A stretch of 62,392 bases of DNA from Brasilonema sp. CT11. GTDB lineage: Bacteria; Cyanobacteriota; Cyanobacteriia; Cyanobacteriales; Nostocaceae. The translations under genes were made by a program, and so were the position numbers. The stretch is from the NCBI RefSeq assembly GCF_017982655.1, contig NZ_JABXYX010000038.1, positions 1 to 62,392 on the forward strand, written 5' to 3'. The notes below the pieces were generated by a model. It was given only the letters and a program-made list of their open reading frames with translations, ran no database searches and was not told the DNA's origin. Numbering within the stretch: position 1 is the stretch's first letter; each line of letters opens with the position of its first letter. Below are positions 9,745 through 18,648 of this stretch, piece after piece.

Positions 9745-9996
9745 ATGAGCCAAGCGGAAACATTTGAAAAAGTCAAAAAAATTGTTGTTGAGCAACTGAG
9801 TGTTAAAGACGAACAAGTAACACCAGAAGCCAGTTTCGCCAACGATTTAGGAGCTGACTCCCTTGACACGGTTGAACTGGTTATGGCTTTGGAAGAAGAG
9901 TTTGACATCGAAATTCCTGATGAAGCCGCCGAAAAAATTACAACTGTACAACAGGCTGTGGACTACATTAACGAGCAACGTGTCCCATCAGCCTAA
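9745..9996 (+). CDS. acpP: Acyl carrier protein
   Basis: 83 aa, normal length. Carries growing acyl chains for type II fatty acid synthesis on a phosphopantetheine attached to the serine of [11 protein letters not shown] (Ser39). Acidic helix II ([15 protein letters not shown]) is typical and contacts the Fab enzymes. It is followed in the same direction by fabF, the classic acpP-fabF order, although about 660 bp of repeat-filled DNA separates the two genes here, so co-transcription is less certain than usual. Confidence 0.98.
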   Translation: MSQAETFEKVKKIVVEQLSVKDEQVTPEASFANDLGADSLDTVELVMALEEEFDIEIPDEAAEKITTVQQAVDYINEQRVPSA

Positions 9997-10662
9997 AAAT
10001 TGCTGAGTGCTGAGTGCTATTGAGGCTACGGGCACAATGACTGGAGTTGCTATCTCCTCCAAAGGACAGTCTCCAGCAGAGTGTGCCAAAGAGCGTAAAC
10101 TCCAGGAGGGTAACCGAAGGCAGGCGACTGGCATTGCTGAGTAAAAAGTCAGGAGTCAAGAGTCAAGAGCTTGAATAAGTAGCAAATAGAACTTGCTACA
10201 ATGATCGAGAGTTAGTCAAAATGGCGAAAAATAAACCAACTAACACCAAATCACTCGTTGAAAATGACGAAGTGATTTTACGTAGGTTAATTTTGCGAGA
10301 AGGTGATATATAGTACTTTTATATCTATCTGCTTTGGCAAAAGCACCGAAGTAGACCAAGTAGTTGTTTGGTACAACTATGGAGAAGTTCTATGTAGCAA
10401 TGACTAATCTCGTTGTCCCTTTGTCCCTCTTGAAAACTCATCACCTCACCCATAGGGTATGCGCAAAACGCACACCAAAGGTGTACGCCAGGTGCGACAA
10501 CGGGAGCCACTGCCGTGCGCGGGTTCCCCGCGTTGAGGCATGTGGCGGGAGCCAGCGCTGCCTCACCCCGGCACTGTCCTCCCCAAGGGCGCACTAGCTC
10601 ACCAACTCATTGCTCAGCACTGTTTTGTTCTGCCTGCATCAATAGCCATCATAACTATCGAC
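9997..10662. repeat. Repeat-rich spacer between acpP and fabF
   Basis: Contains STRR-like direct repeats (tgctgagtgctgagtgct near 9999-10018; gtcaggagtcaagagtcaagag near 10148-10169), a patch with caggagggtaaccgaaggcagg, and a GC-rich patch (10470-10600) with dispersed-repeat modules (gggttccccgcg, gtgtacgcc, ccagcgctgc). These modules recur near 12190-12310, 30845-30915 and 61020-61135. Apart from a 30-codon ORF at 10221 no gene is seen. Confidence 0.7.
10221..10313 (+). CDS. Possible 30-residue small protein or gene remnant
   Basis: ATG to TAG, 30 aa: begins MAKNKPTNTKSLVEN and ends LRRLILREGDI. Composition is protein-like and lysine/arginine-rich and the ORF lies outside the repeat patches, but there is no clear Shine-Dalgarno and I do not recognise a family. 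It could be the 5' remnant of a decayed gene. Confidence 0.25.
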   Translation: MAKNKPTNTKSLVENDEVILRRLILREGDI

Positions 10663-11913
10663 ATGACTGATTTTATACGTAAACGCGTTGTTGTTACTGG
10701 TGTTGGCGCGCTTACACCGATTGGTAATACACCAGCCGAATATTGGGAAGGATTGATCAGCGGACGCAATGGGATTGGTGAAATCACCTTGTTTGATGCG
10801 TCTCGTCACGATTGTCGCATTGCTGGTGAGGTCAAAAACTTCGATCCACATGAATACATGGAGCGCAAAGAAGCCAAGCGCATGGATCGCTTTGCCCAAT
10901 TTGGCGTCTCGGGAGCAATTCAGGCTGTAGCAGACGCCCAGTTAGTCATCAACGACTTAAACGCAGAACAAATTGGCGTTATTATTGGTTCTGGCGTTGG
11001 TGGCATTAAAGTTTTAGAAGACCAGCAAACAATTTACCTGAATCGTGGTCCGGATCGCTGTAGTCCTTTTATGATACCGATGATGATAGCCAATATGGCA
11101 GCGGGATTGACAGCAATTCACACTGGTGCTAAAGGACCAAATTCCTGCTCGGTAACTGCCTGTGCTGCCGGCTCAAACGCTATCGGGGAAGCTTTTCGCC
11201 TCATACAAGGGGGATATGCCCAAGCGATGATTTGTGGAGGATGTGAGGCGGCAATTACACCCTTATCTTTAGCTGGATTTGCTTCAGCTAGAACACTTTC
11301 AACTCGGAACAATGACCCCGCTCATGCAAGCCGCCCATTTGACAAAGACCGTGACGGATTTGTTATGGGTGAAGGTGCAGGCATCTTAATTTTAGAAGAA
11401 TTGCAGCATGCTTTGAGTCGCAAAGCCAGAATTTATGCAGAAATTATTGGCTATGGTATGACTTGTGACGCTTACCACATGACCTCTCCAGTACCGGGAG
11501 GCGAAGGTGCAGCAAGAGCAATCCAACTAGCACTAAAAGACGCTGGAATAGTACCAGAACAGGTGAGCTACATTAATGCACATGGTACCAGTACGCCAGT
11601 GAATGATCCGACGGAAACTGCTGCAATGAGAAAAGCTTTAGGTGAATATGCTTATAAGATAGCAGTTAGCTCCACCAAATCAATGACAGGTCATTTGTTG
11701 GGTGGTTCTGGTGGCATTGAAGCAGTAGCAACAGTACTGGCGATCGCCAATGACCGGATTCCACCGACAATTAATTTGGAAAACCCAGATCCTGAGTGTG
11801 ACTTGGATTACGTCCCTAACACCAGCCGGGAAGCAAAAGTCGAAGTGGCACTATCTAATTCTTTCGGTTTTGGCGGTCATAATGTGACACTAGCCTTTAA
11901 GAAGTATGTCTAG
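10663..11913 (+). CDS. fabF: 3-oxoacyl-[acyl-carrier-protein] synthase II
   Basis: 416 aa from the ATG at 10663, which gives the conserved start MTDFIRKRVVVTGVGALTPIG. The frame is open further upstream, to 10540, but that part is translated repeat DNA and is left out. The enzyme condenses malonyl-ACP with acyl-ACP. The catalytic triad is visible: Cys167 in VTACAAGSN, His307 in NAHGTST and His344 in SMTGHLLGG, with Lys339 just before. It ends with the family signature SNSFGFGGHN. It works with the acyl carrier protein encoded upstream. Confidence 0.97.
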   Translation: MTDFIRKRVVVTGVGALTPIGNTPAEYWEGLISGRNGIGEITLFDASRHDCRIAGEVKNFDPHEYMERKEAKRMDRFAQFGVSGAIQAVADAQLVINDLNAEQIGVIIGSGVGGIKVLEDQQTIYLNRGPDRCSPFMIPMMIANMAAGLTAIHTGAKGPNSCSVTACAAGSNAIGEAFRLIQGGYAQAMICGGCEAAITPLSLAGFASARTLSTRNNDPAHASRPFDKDRDGFVMGEGAGILILEELQHALSRKARIYAEIIGYGMTCDAYHMTSPVPGGEGAARAIQLALKDAGIVPEQVSYINAHGTSTPVNDPTETAAMRKALGEYAYKIAVSSTKSMTGHLLGGSGGIEAVATVLAIANDRIPPTINLENPDPECDLDYVPNTSREAKVEVALSNSFGFGGHNVTLAFKKYV

Positions 11914-12486
11914 GGTGGGAAATTTGAGATGCGTGGATTTGACCTAAAAGCATAAAACTCAAGCATTGTCTACATTGAGATGTTGGGCAGAAATCTTGGT
12001 AATTCAGTGGGTTCAGCAACCGATAATAGAAGATATCCCCCATAAAATGAATCCAAAATTTTCATCAAAAATCCCAAGATCTGCCGCTTGTCCGTCAACA
12101 AGCACCAATGGGATGATGAGGATACTGCCGGGGATCTTTAAAACAGTGAACAGTGAACAGTGAACAGTGAACAGTGAACAGTGAACAGTGAGTCCAGTGC
12201 TGCAGGAGGGTTTCCCGACCTAGGCATCTGGCGTTAGCGTTTGCGCAGCGCCCCCTAAGGGGCTAGCGGAACCGAAGGTTCTCCCCGATAGCCGTAAGGC
12301 GTGGCGTTAGCCATAGGGTGAACAGAGGAAGCGATTTATTCACCCCTCTGATAACTGGTAACTGATAACTGTTTAGACCCAACGGGACACGACAGTGGTA
12401 ACTGATAACTGGTAACTGGTAACTGATAAACAACCCCCCTGGTGATGCTCAAAGACTGCTAACCCGTCGTAGAGAAGAATCTGATT
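11914..12486. repeat. STRR arrays and dispersed hairpin repeats between fabF and transketolase
   Basis: Heptamer array acagtga, about seven copies, at 12142-12191. Then a GC-rich hairpin patch at about 12200-12310 (gcgcagcgccccctaaggggc, gccgtaaggcgtggc). Then taactg/ctgataa heptamers at 12348-12430, partly interrupted. The acagtga and ctgataa arrays recur at 48280-48340. The first 200 bp after fabF contain nothing recognisable. No gene called. Confidence 0.8.
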
Positions 12487-14499
12487 ATGGCTGTTGCAAC
12501 CCAAACTCTCGAAGAACTTTGTATTAACTCGATCCGCTTTCTGGCAATTGATGCTGTAGAGAAGGCAAAGTCTGGTCACCCAGGACTGCCAATGGGCGCA
12601 GCGCCAATGGCATTTGTGCTGTGGAATAGCTTTTTGCGGTTTAACCCCAAAAATCCCAAGTGGTTCAACCGCGATCGCTTTGTCCTGTCTGCCGGTCACG
12701 GCTCAATGTTGCAGTATGCCCTGCTGTATTTGACTGGTTACGACAGCGTGACCATTGAGGACATCAAGCAATTCCGTCAGTGGGAATCCAAAACCCCCGG
12801 ACACCCAGAAAACTTCATGACTGCTGGTGTAGAAGTGACTACCGGACCTCTGGGGCAAGGAATTGCCAATGGAGTCGGTTTGGCAATGGCTGAAGCACAT
12901 CTAGCCGCAAAGTTCAACAAACCCGATGCCAAGATTGTTGACCATTACACCTACGTAATTTTAGGTGATGGCTGCAACATGGAAGGCGTTTCTGGTGAAG
13001 CTTGTTCTTACGCGGGACACCTGGGATTAGGCAAACTCATCGCTCTGTACGACGACAACCACATCTCCATCGATGGTTCTACAGATATAGCATTCACCGA
13101 AGATGTTTCCAAGCGCTTTGAAGCTTATGGTTGGCACGTGCAGCACGTTGCAGAAGGTAACACTGATTTAGAAGGTCTTGCCAAAGCTATTGAAGCTGCC
13201 AAAGGTGTTACTGACAAACCTTCTTTCATTAAAGTCACTACCACCATCGGTTACGGTTCACCCAACAAAGCAAACACAGCTGGCGTTCACGGTGCAGCCC
13301 TTGGTGGAGACGAAATTAAACTCACCCGCGACAATTTGGGTTGGGAATACGAGCCTTTTGTAGTACCAGAAGATGCTCTTAAGCACTGGCGCAAAGCTGT
13401 TGAGCGCGGGGCAAACCTGGAAGAAGAATGGAACAAAGTTTTCAGCGACTACAAAGGCAAATATTCCGAGGAAGCTGCTGAACTTGAGCGGTACCTCAGC
13501 GGCAAATTGCCTGATGGTTGGGATAAGGTACTACCTACCTATACCCCGGAAGACAAAGGACTAGCCACCCGCAAACACTCGGAAACTTGCCTCAACAAAC
13601 TGGGGGCGGTTTTACCTGAGCTGATTGGTGGTTCGGCTGATCTGACTCACTCCAATCTTACCGAACTCAAGGACTCCGACGATTTTCAGAAAGGGCAATA
13701 CCAAAACCGTAACGTCCACTTTGGCGTGCGGGAACATGGTATGGGCGCAATCTGTAATGGTATCGCGCTGGATCAATCTGGATTAATTCCTTACGGTGCG
13801 ACCTTTTTGATCTTCACAGATTACATGCGTGCTGCCATCCGCTTATCCGCCCTATCCCAAGCAGGCGTGATTTGGGTGATGACTCACGATTCGATTGGAC
13901 AAGGTGAAGATGGTCCAACGCACCAACCAATTGAAACTGTGGCCTCCCTACGAGCCATTCCTAACCTAACGGTGATTCGTCCCGCAGACGGTAACGAAAC
14001 CTCTGGCGCTTACAAAGTGGCGATCGAGAAGGCAAAACAAAACGACCCCACCTTGTTAGCGTTGACCCGTCAAAATGTCCCCAACTTGGCAGGTACTTCG
14101 ATTGAGGGCGTGGCGAAGGGTGGATACACAGTGGTAGATTCTGAAGGTACACCAGATCTGATCTTGATTGGTACTGGTTCAGAATTGAGCCTCTGCGTAA
14201 CTGCAGCCGAGAAACTCACGGCTGAAGGTAAGAAAGTCCGTGTTGTCTCGTTACCCTCATGGGAACTGTTTGAAGCACAAGATGCAGGTTATAAAGAATC
14301 TGTTCTGCCTAAAGCTGTCACCAAGCGTGTGTCTGTAGAAGCTGCCGCCAGTTTCGGTTGGCACAAGTATATCGGCACCGAAGGCGATACTGTTAGTATT
14401 GATCGCTTTGGTGCTTCTGCTCCAGGTGCAGTTGCCTTAGAGAAATTCGGCTTCACAGTTGATAATGTGTTAGCTAAGGCTAAGGCATTGTTGGGTTAA
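12487..14499 (+). CDS. tkt: Transketolase
   Basis: 670 aa, full length. Transfers two-carbon ketol units in the Calvin-Benson cycle and pentose phosphate pathway using thiamine diphosphate and a divalent metal. The N-terminal domain has the GDG..N cofactor motif ([16 protein letters not shown], about residues 156-171), [14 protein letters not shown] near the front and the loop [14 protein letters not shown]. The Pyr domain has the glutamate of [12 protein letters not shown] and the segment [14 protein letters not shown]. It stands alone between repeat DNA and a strong terminator. Confidence 0.97.
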   Translation: MAVATQTLEELCINSIRFLAIDAVEKAKSGHPGLPMGAAPMAFVLWNSFLRFNPKNPKWFNRDRFVLSAGHGSMLQYALLYLTGYDSVTIEDIKQFRQWESKTPGHPENFMTAGVEVTTGPLGQGIANGVGLAMAEAHLAAKFNKPDAKIVDHYTYVILGDGCNMEGVSGEACSYAGHLGLGKLIALYDDNHISIDGSTDIAFTEDVSKRFEAYGWHVQHVAEGNTDLEGLAKAIEAAKGVTDKPSFIKVTTTIGYGSPNKANTAGVHGAALGGDEIKLTRDNLGWEYEPFVVPEDALKHWRKAVERGANLEEEWNKVFSDYKGKYSEEAAELERYLSGKLPDGWDKVLPTYTPEDKGLATRKHSETCLNKLGAVLPELIGGSADLTHSNLTELKDSDDFQKGQYQNRNVHFGVREHGMGAICNGIALDQSGLIPYGATFLIFTDYMRAAIRLSALSQAGVIWVMTHDSIGQGEDGPTHQPIETVASLRAIPNLTVIRPADGNETSGAYKVAIEKAKQNDPTLLALTRQNVPNLAGTSIEGVAKGGYTVVDSEGTPDLILIGTGSELSLCVTAAEKLTAEGKKVRVVSLPSWELFEAQDAGYKESVLPKAVTKRVSVEAAASFGWHKYIGTEGDTVSIDRFGASAPGAVALEKFGFTVDNVLAKAKALLG

Positions 14500-14531
14500 T
14501 TAGCAACAGAGTATCTATTCTCTTTCTTTTT

Positions 14532-14559
14532 GGGTGGGCTTTATTGCCCACCTTTTTTT
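14532..14559 (+). terminator. Rho-independent terminator of transketolase
   Basis: ggtgggc (14533-14539), 6-nt loop tttatt, gcccacc (14546-14552), then seven T. Perfect 7-bp GC-rich stem. Confidence 0.95.
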
Positions 14560-14829
14560 GTGTAATAAACCACGAATGACTCTGATATGCTGAGAGTTCG
14601 AGGGATGACTTCAGAGAATTGACTGTAAACAGAATTATGAGTACAGCAAGTTGAGCAGAAAGTGATTATATGCACAAAATTCCAGCAACTGAAAAAATTA
14701 TTGTATTTAACCTAACTTAATAGCAGAGCTAATAGGATTACAATCGCGTTATACTTTATTATGCGTCAACTCTAATTAGTACAAAAATACTATAAAATAA
14801 AAAAGATACCATTTTAACTGAGAGGCGAT
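14560..14829. other. AT-rich gap before the IetAS-like pair
   Basis: No gene or repeat recognised. Distinctly AT-rich towards the start of the ATPase gene; it should carry the promoter of the AAA-subtilase operon. Confidence 0.4.
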
Positions 14830-15888
14830 ATGAAAGGAGAGCTTCTCAAGAGACTGTTTAAGGCGATCGCAAGTTCAGATCAACAAGCGATTGATAAGCT
14901 TACACACCTAGTAATTGAGGAAGAGCGCAGTAAGGGACACACACTCCTAGCTGACCAGTTAGAGAATATTACCAAAAAAAGCCATAAAGAGAAGCCTACC
15001 TCTAAAGCTTCGGCTTCGCTCAGCTTTAGCCCCGAGCAGAGCCGAGGGGCTAACGGCAAACCTGCGTCCCCAGCAGTATCAGAAAACTTACAGGCTCTAA
15101 GTGAACTGCCTACCAATAAGCGGTTAAATCTTCCTCTAGTCACTGTTATACCAAGGGAAAAACTGCGGCATCATATGGTGCTGCAAGAATCTGTGGAGAA
15201 ACGTTTCCGCCGAATTGAACGTGAGTATGCGGCAAGAGATAGGCTTGCTCATCATGGACTGCGTTACAGGCAAAAAATTCTTCTGTATGGTCTCCCTGGC
15301 TGTGGAAAGACACTAGGAGCTGAGCGTTTAGCTTGGAATACGGGTTTACCATTGCTTAAGGTTCGATTTGATGCAATGGTATCGTCTTTTTTGGGCGAAA
15401 CTGCCAGCAATTTGAGACTTATCTTTGAGGATGCCTCAACAAATCCATGTTTGTTGTTTTTGGATGAATGTGACTCAATTGCAAAATCAAGAGAAGACTC
15501 TCAGGAAGTAGGAGAAATTAAGCGAGTAGTGAATACATTTCTTCAAATTTTGGATGAATATGAGCCGTCCTCTGGTCTTTTGGTTGCAGCTACCAACCTC
15601 AACAAATCTCTTGATACTGCCTTGTGGAGACGATTTGATGACTTGATTGAAGTACCACTACCAGGAGAAAAAGAGCTAGAATTTATACTAAAAGAAACAC
15701 TATCTGCAATTGAAGTCGGCTCTATTAATTGGTCTACGATAATTGAACAGATGAGTGGTTTTTCTGCTGCTCAAGCTGTAAGGGTTGCACAAGATGCCGC
15801 TAAACGAGCAATCCTTGAGCGAGAGGAGCTAGTCATTCAGGAACATTTAGAAGAAGCTATTAAAGAAATCAAAGTTTCTTGGAATTAA
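14830..15888 (+). CDS. AAA+ ATPase, IetA-like, of an AAA-subtilase defence pair
   Basis: 352 aa. Residues 1-55 are helical. Residues about 58-81 are a translated palindromic repeat (15001-15072). The AAA core has Walker A GLPGCGKT (residues 154-161), Walker B CLLFLDECDS, sensor AATNLNKSLD and LWRRFDDLIEVPLPG with the arginine-finger pair. It resembles FtsH/CDC48-type ATPases that precede an S8 peptidase in IetAS anti-phage systems, first described as plasmid exclusion genes. The subtilase gene begins 24 bp downstream on the same strand, supporting one operon. Start: ATG at 14830 after gagaggcgat, a weak Shine-Dalgarno. Family firm; defence role inferred. Confidence 0.85.
   Translation: MKGELLKRLFKAIASSDQQAIDKLTHLVIEEERSKGHTLLADQLENITKKSHKEKPTSKASASLSFSPEQSRGANGKPASPAVSENLQALSELPTNKRLNLPLVTVIPREKLRHHMVLQESVEKRFRRIEREYAARDRLAHHGLRYRQKILLYGLPGCGKTLGAERLAWNTGLPLLKVRFDAMVSSFLGETASNLRLIFEDASTNPCLLFLDECDSIAKSREDSQEVGEIKRVVNTFLQILDEYEPSSGLLVAATNLNKSLDTALWRRFDDLIEVPLPGEKELEFILKETLSAIEVGSINWSTIIEQMSGFSAAQAVRVAQDAAKRAILEREELVIQEHLEEAIKEIKVSWN
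15001..15072. repeat. Palindromic repeat element inside the IetA-like CDS
   Basis: gcttcggcttcgctcagc (15007-15024) is the exact reverse complement of 18 bases in the first TonB gene (33883-33900). It is followed by a hairpin with arms ttagcccc (15026-15033) and ggggctaa (15046-15053). It encodes a Ser/Ala/Gly-rich insert in a linker before the AAA core. Confidence 0.75.
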
Positions 15889-15912
15889 TTTTTGGTGTGT
15901 CTGGAGAACTAA

Positions 15913-18519
15913 ATGGTTGAACGTTCTGAGCGGTTACCGCATATTCCATTAAGGCTGATAATACAAGACCGCGCTGAGCCTGCTCCATCAGGAGGAAGAA
16001 AGCAACATCCTCAAACAGCTGCAAATTTGGGTAATCGCCAAGAACATGGAAAAAAGTTAAAGAGTTCGCTAGACTCCCTAATCTTTTATTGGCAAGATTC
16101 TCAAGAAAAACAAAAGGAAGAGGAAAAACCTGTACTTCCTGATGCTGTACCACTTATATTAAACATTGATCCTTCTTCTTTTGATCCAGATAGTCTGAAG
16201 GTCTATGGTATAGAGGTTATTGCTGAATTAGAAAATGGGTATATTATTGGTGCTTCTGCTGATATAGAACTGAGTGAACTACAAAAAAAGATAGAAAAAT
16301 TTATCAAGGAAGAGCGAGGTGGTAATAAAGTCGCAGAAATATGGAAAATTATTGACGGAAGCCAGCGACCCGAATATATCTTATCACCAGAACTACTTAA
16401 TGAGTGGGAGCAAATTAGAGATGAACAAAGATATACTGTAGATGTAGGGATTTCCTGTATAGGTACTAAGTCACAATTTCCTGATTATCCCGACCCAAAG
16501 CCCAATGAAAGTAATGAAAAATATACAAAAAGATTGAATCAATGGATCAATAAACGTGATTCAACATATCAGCAATGGGATGATATAAAGTCAGAAAGAG
16601 AAGATGAATTTACGGAGTTTGTTCAAGCGTATGAGGGAGAGATTTTAAACATAATTGATGGACATATTCCTAAGTCGGCTCAACTACCAGACAGTTTTTC
16701 CTGCCGCATTCAAATTTCAGGTAAAGGATTAAAAGATTTAGTTTTCAATTTTCCTTATATTTTTGATGTTAGTTTACCAGATGAATTTGCTGAATTGATT
16801 GAGCGGGAACCCTCATCTAATGGTGATGCTCCTACTTTTCAACTACAGCCACCAGATTCAAATGCTCCTAAAATATGTGTTATAGATAGTGGGATTCAAG
16901 AAAGTCATGCTCTTCTAAAAACAGCAATTGATTCACAAAATTCAAGGTCTTGGGTTCCAGGAGAAACTTATAAAACCGCTGATTATGTTACCAATGGTGG
17001 ACATGGGACTAGAGTAGCTGGTGCAGTGCTGTATCCAAGGACTATACCTCGTAGTGGAAATCAAAAAGCTGTTTGCTGGATTCAAAATGCGAGAGTTCTT
17101 GATGCTAATTGCAAACTACCTAAGCAGCTATTTCCGCCTGTTATCTTGGGTGAAATTGTAGAATTTTATCACGCGCAAATAGGAACGAAAATTTTTAACC
17201 ACTCTATCACTGGAGTTGTTCCCTGTCGAACCCAGTATATGAGTGCTTGGGCGTCGGCTATTGATAATCTGACATGGGAAAAAGATATTCTTTTTATTGT
17301 AGCTGCCGGTAACTTACCTTTAAATGGAAAAATTGGCTCTACAAGATTATCTGTGCAAGAGCATCTTGCTGCCCATCGAACATATCCAGATTATCTTTTA
17401 GAAGATTCCTGTAGAATTGCTAACCCTGCACAAAGCTTTCAAGCCTTAACTGTTGGCTCAATTTCTCCAGGTTCTTATCATGCACTGCCCTATTCTTCTA
17501 TTTCACAGAAGGATAAACCCTCAGCTTTTTCATGCTCTGGGCTAGGAATTTGGTATACAATTAAACCCGAAGTAGTTGAATATGGTGGCGATCTAGTAAA
17601 AGACGAAGGTACACCACCTAATATTATTTTCCCTAAAGATGTTTGTCCTGAATTAGTGCGCTCAACTTTGAGTGGTGGATCTGCCATAGCGTCTGACAAA
17701 GTTGGAACATCCTTTGCAGCGCCAAAAGTAAGCCATATTGCTGCGCGTCTTGCTGCTGAGTTACCTGATGAGAGTTGCCTTCTTTACCGTGCGCTAATAG
17801 TACAATCAGCCCGATGGACACAGTGGGCACAGGCAGAAGATAACAGTAAAAAAACTCAGATTATTCGCCAAATGGGTTATGGCATTCCCAATCTTGACCG
17901 AGCTTTGGGTAATTCTCCCAACCGTATCACTTTGATTACAAGAGGAGAGCGTCGTATCAAAGCTAGACAGGCTCATGTTTACCAAGTGAAACTGCCAGAC
18001 GAATTGCGTTCTCAGGGAGAGGCACTTGATATTTTAGTAGAAGTTACTCTTTCTTACAAAGCACAACCACGTCGAACCCGCAGGAATCGCAGAAAATATC
18101 TTTCAACTTGGCTCGACTGGGATTGTAGTGGGAAAGGAGAAGATCCAAAAAGGTTTTTGGCTAAGATTTTAAAGGAGTATGATGCTCCAGAGGATACGGA
18201 GAAGGGAGAGGGAACTTTTAAATGGACGCTTAGCAAACAAAATAATCACGGAATAATTAGAGATGTATCCAGAAGTGCAGGAACCCTTCAGAAAGATTGG
18301 ACTGTTGTCAAGTCATTTGAACTAACAGAAGCATTCTGCATTGCAGTAGTTGGACACGAAGGTTGGAACAATGATCCAGAAGCTAGCGTTCCATACTCTC
18401 TAGTTGTGAGTTTTGAAGCGACACAAGCTAATATTCCAATTTATGCGTCACTAGTTGAAGCTCAAGTTGAAATAGAGGTTCAAGCAGAGGTAGAAATTCA
18501 ATCTATTGCAGGTCACTAA
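15913..18519 (+). CDS. Subtilisin-like serine protease (S8), IetS-like
   Basis: 868 aa. All three catalytic residues are present in the right order: Asp325 (CVIDSG), His364 (NGGHGTRVAGAV) and Ser600 (VGTSFAAPKVSHIAA). The oxyanion-region Asn may lie in the IFNHSITG or VAAGNLPLN segment. A long N-terminal region of about 310 residues lacks a signal peptide, so the protein is predicted cytoplasmic, and about 200 beta-rich residues follow the protease domain. Cytoplasmic subtilases of this layout directly after an AAA ATPase are the hallmark of IetAS systems, in which protease activity is thought to be unleashed on infection. A 24-bp gap separates it from the ATPase gene. Substrate unknown. Confidence 0.87.
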   Translation: MVERSERLPHIPLRLIIQDRAEPAPSGGRKQHPQTAANLGNRQEHGKKLKSSLDSLIFYWQDSQEKQKEEEKPVLPDAVPLILNIDPSSFDPDSLKVYGIEVIAELENGYIIGASADIELSELQKKIEKFIKEERGGNKVAEIWKIIDGSQRPEYILSPELLNEWEQIRDEQRYTVDVGISCIGTKSQFPDYPDPKPNESNEKYTKRLNQWINKRDSTYQQWDDIKSEREDEFTEFVQAYEGEILNIIDGHIPKSAQLPDSFSCRIQISGKGLKDLVFNFPYIFDVSLPDEFAELIEREPSSNGDAPTFQLQPPDSNAPKICVIDSGIQESHALLKTAIDSQNSRSWVPGETYKTADYVTNGGHGTRVAGAVLYPRTIPRSGNQKAVCWIQNARVLDANCKLPKQLFPPVILGEIVEFYHAQIGTKIFNHSITGVVPCRTQYMSAWASAIDNLTWEKDILFIVAAGNLPLNGKIGSTRLSVQEHLAAHRTYPDYLLEDSCRIANPAQSFQALTVGSISPGSYHALPYSSISQKDKPSAFSCSGLGIWYTIKPEVVEYGGDLVKDEGTPPNIIFPKDVCPELVRSTLSGGSAIASDKVGTSFAAPKVSHIAARLAAELPDESCLLYRALIVQSARWTQWAQAEDNSKKTQIIRQMGYGIPNLDRALGNSPNRITLITRGERRIKARQAHVYQVKLPDELRSQGEALDILVEVTLSYKAQPRRTRRNRRKYLSTWLDWDCSGKGEDPKRFLAKILKEYDAPEDTEKGEGTFKWTLSKQNNHGIIRDVSRSAGTLQKDWTVVKSFELTEAFCIAVVGHEGWNNDPEASVPYSLVVSFEATQANIPIYASLVEAQVEIEVQAEVEIQSIAGH

Positions 18520-18648
18520 CAAGATAGCACTCCACACCTGAGTTTAAGTAAAACTCCATTGGTTACGCTGGTAGGATAATCAAGGCAATTTACCGCTGAC
18601 AGGATGGGAATGCTTCCAAGGATTGGGAGTGAATTCAGAAAAATCACC

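Noticed and set aside
10540-10662. N-terminal extension of FabF
   Set aside because: Translated repeat DNA. The conserved FabF N-terminus begins at ATG 10663.
1-18519. One continuous defence island spanning the VMAP operon, the STAND NTPase and the IetAS-like pair
   Set aside because: Core genes (acpP, fabF, transketolase) lie between them, and no integrase, tRNA or att site is visible. They are better treated as separate loci.
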